DNA of 41,839 bases, from contig JACNLL010000089.1 in assembly GCA_014381545.1 (NCBI GenBank), forward strand, positions 1-41,839, written 5' to 3'. Below, piece after piece: positions 35,595-41,839 of the stretch. Under the pieces are notes generated by a model that had not been told where the DNA came from, made no database searches, and saw only the letters and a list, made by a program, of their open reading frames with translations. A program made the position numbers and the translations under genes. Position 1 is the first letter of the stretch; each line of letters opens with the position of its first letter. Source of the stretch: Candidatus Desulfaltia bathyphila. GTDB lineage: Bacteria > Desulfobacterota > Desulfobacteria > Desulfobacterales > ETH-SRB1.

Positions 35595-36367
35595 AAACAA
35601 GAAAGGGGAATAATAAAATGAAAGAAGCATACATCAGATTTATGGCACCAGTAATCCCTCAAACCGCAAATGCTCTATTTCAAATTATTGACGCGAAATT
35701 GAAACAAAAGATAGAAAGGCTTCATGTTATGATTTCTTCTCCTGGAGGGTCTGTTTTCCATGGCTTGTCAGTACACAACTTTTTGAAAGGTGCCCCGATT
35801 GAAGTCTACACCTACAATTTTGGAAGCGTAGATTCAATAGGCGTTGTGATTTTCTGTGCAGGAGACAGACGGTTTTCGGTACCTCATGCTCGTTTTCTTA
35901 TTCACGGTGTGCAAATCAACTTCCAAGGAAATCACTCGCTGGATGAGAAAGGATTGGAGGAGAAGCTGAAAGGTTTGCAGATTGACTATCAGAACATAGC
36001 AAGAGTCATCGCTGATACCGTCCAAAAGCCTGCGCACAAAGTTCAAGACGACATGAATAACCGGACTACACTAACTCCTCAGGAGGCCAAAAACTATGGT
36101 CTTGTGCACGAAATCAAACCTGATCTCTTTCCTATTGGTGCGGATTTGTCAGTCGTGGGCGAAAGTGTCTCACAGCCTCAGCAATTCCAGGTTCAGGTCC
36201 CGCAACCGGGCATGCCTGTTCCCCAAGTCAGGCATATGACGGCTCCAGATGTCAAAGCCTTCACACAGTCGGCAAGCCTTCACTATGGTACTTCTTTTGA
36301 GACGGTTTCCTAACATGCGCCTGGACGCAGACGGGCTAAAAAACGCGCCCGCTGGTCAAGCGCGTCG
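35589..36367 (+). mobile_element. Integron-like gene cassette 2
   Basis: The first 8 nt, TTAGGAAA (35589-35596), are the exact reverse complement of TTTCCTAA in the R'' region of its own attC (36306-36313). It holds one ORF starting 29 nt in. Confidence 0.72.
35618..36313 (+). CDS. ClpP-like serine protease (cassette 2)
   Basis: The 231-residue protein has the ClpP/crotonase fold motifs: HVMISSPGGSVFHGLSVHNFL (the SPGG turn), then VDSIGVVIFCAGDRRFSVPHARFLIHG. The nucleophile is S73 in DSIG, the base H96 in LIHG and the acid D145 in VQDDM, followed by LTPQEAKNYGLVHEI, all aligning with the ClpP triad. The C-terminal ~55 residues are Pro/Gln/Val-rich (QPQQFQVQVPQPGMPVPQV) and not part of ClpP. 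No Clp ATPase is nearby. The ATG at 35618 (AAGGGGAA upstream) is preferred to the in-frame start at 35582. The stop codon overlaps attC R''. Confidence 0.85.
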   Translation: MKEAYIRFMAPVIPQTANALFQIIDAKLKQKIERLHVMISSPGGSVFHGLSVHNFLKGAPIEVYTYNFGSVDSIGVVIFCAGDRRFSVPHARFLIHGVQINFQGNHSLDEKGLEEKLKGLQIDYQNIARVIADTVQKPAHKVQDDMNNRTTLTPQEAKNYGLVHEIKPDLFPIGADLSVVGESVSQPQQFQVQVPQPGMPVPQVRHMTAPDVKAFTQSASLHYGTSFETVS

Positions 36368-36373
36368 TTATGT
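36308..36373 (+). other. attC-like site of cassette 2
   Basis: R'' TCCTAAC (36308-36314) and R' GTTATGT (36367-36373). The arms ATGCGCCTGGACGCAGACGGGC and GCCCGCTGGTCAAGCGCGTC-GTTATG fold into a GC-rich imperfect hairpin with a TAAAAAACGC loop, the usual attC form. Confidence 0.72.
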
Positions 36374-36401
36374 GTCGTCAAAAACAATTTGGTGTTTTTA
36401 A

Positions 36402-37241
36402 ATGAAAAGAAGGTTGGAAAATATAATTGAAGAGAAATTGATAGCAAGCAGTTTGTGGCGCAATGAAATCGAACGGGACTGCAAAAATCAAAACGTATTT
36501 CTTGCAATCAGAGATAATCGCTTCGATCTGTATCATAATGGCGGGAAACTCTTTTCCTACGATCTCATTGGATTTAAAACTCACCTGAAATATGCTTCAG
36601 TGATTACCGAAAGCGAGAAGGATTATCTTACTGAATCAGAATTATCAGCTTATAAATTGGCTTCTAACTTTGAAAATAATTATCAGAGAATCAAAGAAAA
36701 TTGTTCCAACTATTCAGGGATAGAGGCTTTTGGTGTGTCGGAACTATATCACAGACACTCATACTTATCGAATAGCAATATTATCGTTTTGGATATTGAA
36801 GTTTCATTTGAATCACTGAATGAAAGAAACAATCAAGATAGAATTGACATTTTGCTATATAATAAAGACTCAAGAACTCTGCAATTTGTTGAGGCTAAGC
36901 ATTTCTCAAATAAAGAGATATGGTCACGGAAAACTCCAAAAGTGATAAGTCAAATAAAAAGATATGAAATGCAAATAGCAAGACGAAAAGCAGAAATGCT
37001 TTCAGAATACACTGAATATGTAAAAATTATTAACGGAATTTTTAATCTATCACTTCCCGAACCCAAAATTATTGAAGACAAGGTTACACTATTGATTTTC
37101 GGTTTTGATAATGACCAAAAGAATGGCAGATTGAAAAAGTTGATCACAAAAAACAAAGAATATACAGGCATAAAAAATTACTCAATCGGAAACATAAAGA
37201 AAGTAGTGCCAGGCAATCTTTGGAAAGCAAAGGCTTTGTGA
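36402..37241 (+). CDS. PD-(D/E)XK nuclease-like protein (cassette 3)
   Basis: The 279-residue protein is not recognised as a named family. Residues ~145-190 show a PD-(D/E)XK core: D149 in DRIDILLYN, then E164 and K166 in FVEAKHF, then Q184-x3-Y188 in SQIKRYE, the QxxxY helix of RecB/Cas4-type nucleases. The acidic strand LDIEVSFE (~130-137) precedes it. The N-terminal 110 residues have no known motif and may recognise the target. It overlaps the next gene by 1 nt (TGATG), so the two are coupled. Low-GC, with no homology to its neighbours on the chromosome. Confidence 0.7.
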   Translation: MKRRLENIIEEKLIASSLWRNEIERDCKNQNVFLAIRDNRFDLYHNGGKLFSYDLIGFKTHLKYASVITESEKDYLTESELSAYKLASNFENNYQRIKENCSNYSGIEAFGVSELYHRHSYLSNSNIIVLDIEVSFESLNERNNQDRIDILLYNKDSRTLQFVEAKHFSNKEIWSRKTPKVISQIKRYEMQIARRKAEMLSEYTEYVKIINGIFNLSLPEPKIIEDKVTLLIFGFDNDQKNGRLKKLITKNKEYTGIKNYSIGNIKKVVPGNLWKAKAL

Positions 37242-38545
37242 TGAACTTTCAAATTCACAGGGGTACAAAAGAAATTGGAGGTTCCTGTGTTGAGATTTGG
37301 ACGCAATCAACACGGGTAGTTGTTGATTTAGGAATGCCCTTGGTAAATCCCGATAAAACGCAATTTGACTCAAAAACCATTAAAAACTTATCAGTAAATG
37401 AGCTGATTAAAAGAGGAACGCTTCCCAATATTAAGGGGCTTTATGAAAAGAAAGGCGAGACAGCCTTGGTTTTATCTCACGCCCATCAGGACCATTTTGG
37501 ATTTCTAAAATATGTAAATGAAACATGCAGAATCTATCTGGGAAGAGCTACAAAGAAACTAATAGAAATAACAAGTATTTTTACAAACCAAGATTGGAAA
37601 ATTTCAAATTTACAGCATTTTGAATCAGGGGTGCCATTTTTTATTGGGGATATTGAAGTCACACCATACTTGATGGATCATTCTGCATTTGATTCATATG
37701 CTTTTTTAATAAAAGCAAATGGGAAATCATTATTTTATAGCGGAGATTTTCGGATACACGGTAGAAAAACAAAAGCGTTTGATTGGTTCAGCCACAACAC
37801 AGAAAGGAATGTTGACTACTTATTGCTTGAAGGAACAAGTATTGGTCGAGTTGATAAATATTTCCCCACCGAAAGCGAAATAGAAACAGAAATTGTGAAT
37901 ACCTTCAAGCAGAGCAAGGGGATTAATCTTATATACACATCAGGTCAAAATATTGATCGGCTCGTTTCAATTTATAGGGCTTGTAAGAGGACCGGAAAAA
38001 CTCTCGCTATTGATTTTTATATTGCAAATATCCTGAGAGAATTGTCCGAATTTGGTGCTATTCCGTATCCTTCAAAAAGTTTTCCTGAAATAAAAGTATT
38101 TTTCCCTTATCGACTTTCTCGAATGATTAGTAACAAAGGGCAAGAAATGTTGTTGTACCGTTTCAAGGACTATAAAATTACAAAAGAACAAATTGGGGAA
38201 CAGGTCGATAAAACGGTAATGATTGTCCGTCCAAGTATGTTGAAAGACCTTGAATATGTTAAAGGTATTGAAAACGGCATTTTTATCTATTCGATGTGGG
38301 ATGGGTATAAAAAAGACAAAACCACAAAAGAGTTCATCGATTTACTTATTGGGAAAGGAATGACCGAAAAAACGATTCACACTAGCGGACATGCTGATAG
38401 GGCCGCACTCAAAAGAATGGTTGAAATTTTAAAGCCCAAGAAGCTTGTTCCAATTCATACGTTTGAAGGGGATGAATACCAAAAGATATTCACAGATAGC
38501 AACGTGGTTCGAATAAATGATAATGAAATCGTTTCTATAAACTGA
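37241..38545 (+). CDS. RNase J-like metallo-beta-lactamase protein (cassette 3)
   Basis: This 434-residue MBL-fold hydrolase starts FQIHRGTKEIGGSCVEIW. The metal-binding motif is SHAHQDH (H80, H82, D84, H85). H147 in MDHSAFDSY and D169 in YSGDFRIHG follow, and then the beta-CASP-like C-terminal motifs TSGHA (H384) and PIHTF (H406). These are the ligands of RNase J/CPSF-type nucleases. It is shorter than RNase J (~555) and lacks its C-terminal domain. The ATG at 37241 overlaps the nuclease stop. The gene ends 8 nt before the intron. RNA or DNA hydrolysis is inferred. Confidence 0.8.
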   Translation: MNFQIHRGTKEIGGSCVEIWTQSTRVVVDLGMPLVNPDKTQFDSKTIKNLSVNELIKRGTLPNIKGLYEKKGETALVLSHAHQDHFGFLKYVNETCRIYLGRATKKLIEITSIFTNQDWKISNLQHFESGVPFFIGDIEVTPYLMDHSAFDSYAFLIKANGKSLFYSGDFRIHGRKTKAFDWFSHNTERNVDYLLLEGTSIGRVDKYFPTESEIETEIVNTFKQSKGINLIYTSGQNIDRLVSIYRACKRTGKTLAIDFYIANILRELSEFGAIPYPSKSFPEIKVFFPYRLSRMISNKGQEMLLYRFKDYKITKEQIGEQVDKTVMIVRPSMLKDLEYVKGIENGIFIYSMWDGYKKDKTTKEFIDLLIGKGMTEKTIHTSGHADRAALKRMVEILKPKKLVPIHTFEGDEYQKIFTDSNVVRINDNEIVSIN

Positions 38546-38631
38546 AACACATAATCGGGTAGCCGGGGGTTTTTCTCCCCCAGCCCCCACAACACCCCGC
38601 ATGCGGGTCCGCACGGGGCGTTTCACAAAGC

Positions 38632-39972
38632 TTATCGGGCCGTAGCCGGATAGTGAATATTCACCCAAAGTTCTTTGATGGAGATTAACCCCTGTTTCTT
38701 CAACCACTGATTCGTCATGCCGGCCTGTGTTGCTAAAGTCCGTGCCAAATGCCACGGGCCCTTCCGGCTCATTCCAACTGAGATGGCGGCTTTAAGTGAA
38801 ACGCCGATACTTAAAAGATTTCTAACCTTTGTCCGGCAAAGTCGCCATTGTTTCCAATAGCACATACGCACTCGTCTGCGCAGCCAGTGGTCTAATTCAG
38901 GAATGGGCCGGTAATACTCCGAAATTCCAAAATAGTTCATCCAGCCACGGATATACTGCGTAAGTTTCTTAAAGCGATAATCCATCGAGACAAACCAACT
39001 GCGGCCTGTCAGACGTTTTACCTGCCTTATGAACTCCCGGAAGGCTTTATCAGACCACCTTATTTTGGTTCCCTTAAAGGTAAAACCAAGGAAAGTGATA
39101 CGGTCAGTCGGAGACACACTGCTTTTGCCTGCGTTAACCTTGAGCTTGAGCCTGCGTTCAAGAAATCTTTGAACACTGCACATAACACGTTCTCCGGCAC
39201 GCTGGCTTTTCACCAATACGATGAAGTCATCGGCATACCGGACAAACTTGTGACCACGCTTTTCCAGCTCTTTATCAAGATCATCCAACAGGATATTAGC
39301 AAGCAGGGGTGAAAGTGGGCCGCCTTGCGGAACGCCCATACGGGTGTTTTGAAGACGGCCATTTACTTTAACCCCGGCACGTAAATATTTTCCAATAAGG
39401 CGCAATAACCGTTTGTCATGAACTTTTCGCGCCACTTTGTGCATTAACACATCATGGTTTACGGTATCGAAAAATTTCGATAAGTCCATATCTACGGCTA
39501 TACGATAACCCTGCCGGATATATTCACGTACTTTAAACACTGCATCATGGGCAGATCGACCAGGCCTGAAACCATAACTAACATCCGAAAATTCAGGATC
39601 AAAAACTGGTGTCAAAACTCTGGCAATCGCCTGCTGAATCAGTCTGTCTAAAACGGTCGGAATACCCAAAGGCCGGGTTCCCCCGGTCGGCTTGGGTATC
39701 TCGACTCGCAAAACAGGTGAAGGCTCATAGGTGCCTTCCATTAAAGATTCACGGATGCTTTCCCATTTATCACGGGTAATGTCAGGAAACTCCTTGATGG
39801 AAATACCATCAACTCCGGGAGCTCCCTTGTTCGACTTGACCCGTTTCCATGCCAAATGCATGTTATCACGGGAAAGCGCCGGTTCCAAAAGGTTACTATT
39901 TGGGTCGGGCAATTCAATGACGTGCCGCATGTTCACTCCTCCGTTCGGATTCTTCATGTCATGAGAACTCAT
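38632..39972 (-). CDS. ltrA: Group II intron reverse transcriptase/maturase
   Basis: The 446-residue maturase contains the RT palm: AVDMDLSKFFDTV (D161, D163), GVPQGGPLSPLLANILL and YADD at 246-249. The maturase/thumb region includes LTQYIRGWMNYFGI. There is no HNH endonuclease domain, as expected for class IIC. The C-terminus WVNIHYPATAR is like that of attC-associated introns. AGGAG lies at ideal distance before the ATG at 39972. It promotes splicing and retrohoming of the surrounding intron. It appears intact. Confidence 0.93.
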   Translation of the reverse strand: MSSHDMKNPNGGVNMRHVIELPDPNSNLLEPALSRDNMHLAWKRVKSNKGAPGVDGISIKEFPDITRDKWESIRESLMEGTYEPSPVLRVEIPKPTGGTRPLGIPTVLDRLIQQAIARVLTPVFDPEFSDVSYGFRPGRSAHDAVFKVREYIRQGYRIAVDMDLSKFFDTVNHDVLMHKVARKVHDKRLLRLIGKYLRAGVKVNGRLQNTRMGVPQGGPLSPLLANILLDDLDKELEKRGHKFVRYADDFIVLVKSQRAGERVMCSVQRFLERRLKLKVNAGKSSVSPTDRITFLGFTFKGTKIRWSDKAFREFIRQVKRLTGRSWFVSMDYRFKKLTQYIRGWMNYFGISEYYRPIPELDHWLRRRVRMCYWKQWRLCRTKVRNLLSIGVSLKAAISVGMSRKGPWHLARTLATQAGMTNQWLKKQGLISIKELWVNIHYPATAR

Positions 39973-40553
39973 TAAGGCTCCTTTCCCTGCTTCATGTTCA
40001 GCCCTTCACCATGTCCCAACCATTACGTCGGGTGTTCGGCTACTATGGCCTATGCTGACTTCTGCCTGATCACTCTATGAGTTTCCTCATAAAGCGCTGT
40101 CCTCTGGTGCTTCAGCTCGCCATCCTGTTTAACTCCTCTTTGTTTTGTGCCTCGATATCAGGCGGGATGCTTTCCTGATACCGCCGGGACTTGGTTGACC
40201 GGTTGCCCCTGCCGGTAATTTCACTGGATAGATAGTTAAAACAACATTAAACTGCCATCTCAGGCAGATCTCCCCGGATAAGGACATGAACTTTCACTGC
40301 ACAACCGCCTCATTTACCGTGTCCCCTGAACTGCGGGGCTTTGTCATGTTGTGCTGACTTACCCCGGGGTGTTCGGCCTTGTATGAGATTTCTGTCCGTC
40401 GGCTCGCAGTTTTGCCGTAGACTTCCTCCAGACATTACCTCACGATAATGCCCTTGCCTTAAGCTAATAGTTTATGTTAAATGATTAATTTAACAGCAGT
40501 TCAGCTATAGGGGACTTACACCCCATAAGCTCATGCCCATGCCGGGCGTACAC
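39973..40553 (-). ncRNA. 5' ribozyme domains of the group IIC intron
   Basis: About 580 nt without a gene between the intron's 5' end and the maturase start. It contains paired segments expected of domains I-III (for example GGGGACTTACACCCC near 40510 and CCGAACACCCCGGGG around 40360-40375). The structure was judged by eye only. Confidence 0.6.
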
Positions 40554-40618
40554 AAATCACTGCACTGGATTTTTACTCCGCTGCGCTCCGTAAAAACCAG
40601 TGAGTTCAAACGTTGAGC

Positions 40619-41839
40619 CTGTCGAAAAAGTCCTTGAACAACCTTTTAATAGTTGAAACAAAGCCGTACTGTGGTATACTGCTGTTACTGTCATTACGAA
40701 TTAACCAATGGAGAACCACAGATGGCGCGATACAAATATTACAACTACGATCAGCTGATGATGGTGCCTGTATCCTTAGAGGAACAACTGATACCAGGCA
40801 CATTGGAATATGCGATACATCATGTTGTTGAAGAACGCCTTGACATGAGCATGTTTGACGATCGTTATCGCAATGATGAAACGGGTCGCAAAGCGATAGA
40901 TCCGAAGGTGCTGATAAAGATTGTGCTCTTTGGCTATTCACGGGGGCTGATCTCATCACGATCTTTGGAGCGAGCCTGTAAGGAAAATATTACGTTTATG
41001 GCTCTTTCCTGTGGACAAAGACCTGATCACAGTACAATCGCGGCCTTTGTATCATCATTAGATAAAGAGATTGAGCCGTTGTTCACCAAAGTACTGCTAA
41101 TTTGCGATGAAGAGGATTTGCTGGGTGGCACTCATTTCAGTTTGGACGGATTAAAACTTTCCTCGAATGCTGCAAAGGAGTGGAGTGGTAAGTTTGAGGA
41201 TTTGAAAAAGAAACAGGAAGCGCTGGAAAGGAAAGTGAAAGAGGCTGTTCGTGAGCACCGAGCATCAGACAAACAAGAACTCGACAGGTCTTCTTCAGAT
41301 CGGAAACGTCAGGAGAAGCGGATCAAGGGGCTGAAACAGAAAGCGGAATGCATTGAGAAGTTTCTTTCTGAAAACGAACCGAAGATTGGTTCCAGAGGCA
41401 AGGAGATCCAGAGTAATGTAACAGACAATGAATCAGCAAAAATGGCCACTTCACACGGTGTATTACAAGGCTATAACGCCAACGCAGTAGTTGATGAGAA
41501 ACAACAGGTAGTGTTACATGCAGAGGCTTTCGGAAAAGGGGAAGACGCCTCAAGCATGGAGCCGATGCTGGATGGAACTAAGGATAAACTGAAAGCAATT
41601 GGTTGTAAAGACCCTTTGAAGGATAAACAAGTCAGCGCTGACACCGGCTATTACAGTGTAAAAAATCTCGAGGCATGTAAGAATCATGAGGTTGATGCTT
41701 ACGTGCCGGATCCTCAGTTCAGAAAACGGGATGTTCGTTTTGCAGACGCAGGTCGTCACCGCCGCCCTGTAGACAAGCGAAAAGCATATATAGGGGACGT
41801 TCTTCACATTATAAGTTGCTAATGGATGGCAGAAAGATT
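40619..41839 (+). mobile_element. IS1182-family insertion element, right part outside the window
   Basis: It is defined by its transposase. The left boundary is uncertain; I place it at the end of the attC R' (GTTGAGC, then CTGTCGAAAAAGTCC). The right end lies beyond 41839. It interrupts or forms the start of what would be cassette 4. Confidence 0.55.
40722..41822 (+). CDS. IS1182-family transposase, frameshifted near the 3' side
   Basis: The protein begins MARYKYYNYDQLMMVPVSLE, with DUF772-type N-terminal residues (RKAIDPKVLIKIVLFGYSRG). DDE acids are visible in THFSLDGLKL and SADTGYYS. A central coiled-coil, Lys/Glu-rich insertion is present at ~155-235. The frame ends at 41822 after QFRKRDVRFADAGRHRRPVDK. 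A different frame continues as RGRSSHYKLLMDGRK to the window edge, so a small indel near 41775 has probably split the gene. The third catalytic Glu would lie beyond. The ATG at 40722 with GGAG upstream is preferred to earlier in-frame codons. Confidence 0.8.
   Translation: MARYKYYNYDQLMMVPVSLEEQLIPGTLEYAIHHVVEERLDMSMFDDRYRNDETGRKAIDPKVLIKIVLFGYSRGLISSRSLERACKENITFMALSCGQRPDHSTIAAFVSSLDKEIEPLFTKVLLICDEEDLLGGTHFSLDGLKLSSNAAKEWSGKFEDLKKKQEALERKVKEAVREHRASDKQELDRSSSDRKRQEKRIKGLKQKAECIEKFLSENEPKIGSRGKEIQSNVTDNESAKMATSHGVLQGYNANAVVDEKQQVVLHAEAFGKGEDASSMEPMLDGTKDKLKAIGCKDPLKDKQVSADTGYYSVKNLEACKNHEVDAYVPDPQFRKRDVRFADAGRHRRPVDKRKAYIGDVLHIISC

Larger units (their letters stand above)
38554..40553 (-). 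mobile_element. Group IIC intron, attC-inserted
   Basis: On the minus strand the intron begins GTGTACGCCCGGCATGGGC at 40553 and carries the TTATGGGGTGTAAGTCCCC motif typical of these introns. It ends CTACCCGAT near 38554, giving about 2000 nt. A domain V-like hairpin (CCCCG-TGCG-loop-CGCA-TG-CGGGG) lies at about 38592-38620 and a domain VI hairpin at about 38563-38590. The maturase is encoded inside. 5' exon GATTT and 3' exon TATG lie in the attC bottom strand, as for the IIC-attC lineage. Confidence 0.8.
36368..40612 (+). mobile_element. Integron-like gene cassette 3 (two genes, attC split by intron)
   Basis: It begins TTATGTGT (36368-36375), the exact reverse complement of ACACATAA at 38547-38554, the R'' side of its attC. 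It holds the PD-(D/E)XK nuclease and RNase J-like genes. Without the ~2.0-kb intron the cassette is about 2.25 kb, large for a cassette. R' is GTTGAGC (40612-40618). Confidence 0.68.
38546..40618 (+). other. attC-like site of cassette 3, interrupted by the intron
   Basis: The left piece is ACACATA (38547-38553). The rest continues at 40554 after the intron. CACTGGATTTTTACTCCGC (40564-40582) folds against GCTCCGTAAAAACCAGTGA (40584-40602), and R' GTTGAGC (40612-40618) fits GTTRRRY perfectly. Confidence 0.65.

Noticed and set aside
33872-41839. Integrase gene (tyrosine or integron type) for the island or array
   Set aside because: No ORF on either strand in this region carries integrase motifs; only the intron maturase and an IS1182 transposase are present.

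Overview
The window reads as a chromosomal segment of a Desulfobacterota (Deltaproteobacteria, most like Desulfobacterales) genome. This is inferred from gene order, gene content and the many small palindromic repeats; no 16S rRNA gene is present. The left 34 kb is dense housekeeping sequence. The right 8 kb is accessory DNA.

Layout. 0.2-6.8 kb: a DUF1015 protein, a trmN6-like methyltransferase with a DciA/DUF721 protein, the hflK-hflC pair, a 32-residue AURKAIP1/COX24-like (mS38-like) gene at 5279-5377, an unrecognised protein with an HELIH zinc-protease motif, and an FmdB-type zinc ribbon. 7.0-9.05 kb: groES-groEL closed by a strong terminator. 9.2-11.2 kb: two exported proteins, one with LysM. 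11.2-18.0 kb (minus): purL-purQ followed without a break by minor type IV pilin genes (fimT/gspH-like, pilV, pilW, pilX). 18.3-24.9 kb (minus): the classical rpsB-tsf-pyrH-frr-uppS-cdsA-dxr-rseP block. 25.1-29.8 kb (minus): coaE, rho, rpmE, prfA, prmC. 29.9-33.9 kb (plus): CCA-adding enzyme, adk, rpsU, folC, then tRNA-Arg(CCG).

From the tRNA rightwards the character changes. A 49-bp perfect copy of the 3' end of tRNA-Arg recurs 822 bp downstream, and the two copies enclose a brnT-brnA toxin-antitoxin pair. From 34,970 on there is what I interpret as an integron cassette array without a visible integrase. Three consecutive cassettes each end in an attC-like imperfect palindrome. The first 8 nt of each cassette are the exact reverse complement of the R'' arm of its own attC, as cassette excision and integration predict. 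Cassette 1 carries an unknown charged protein. Cassette 2 carries a ClpP-like serine protease with its triad intact. Cassette 3 carries two translationally coupled genes: a PD-(D/E)XK nuclease and an RNase J-like metallo-beta-lactamase protein. The attC of cassette 3 is interrupted by a group IIC intron of about 2.0 kb in reverse orientation. An IS1182-family element lies just beyond that attC and runs off the window.

The most promising candidate for an undescribed system is the nuclease plus RNase J-like pair carried as one two-gene cassette, next to a ClpP-like protease cassette and downstream of a toxin-antitoxin module. A role in defence is inference only. The core region also holds several families of short inverted-terminal repeats and palindromes that abut genes and in places supply their stop codons or upstream sequence.
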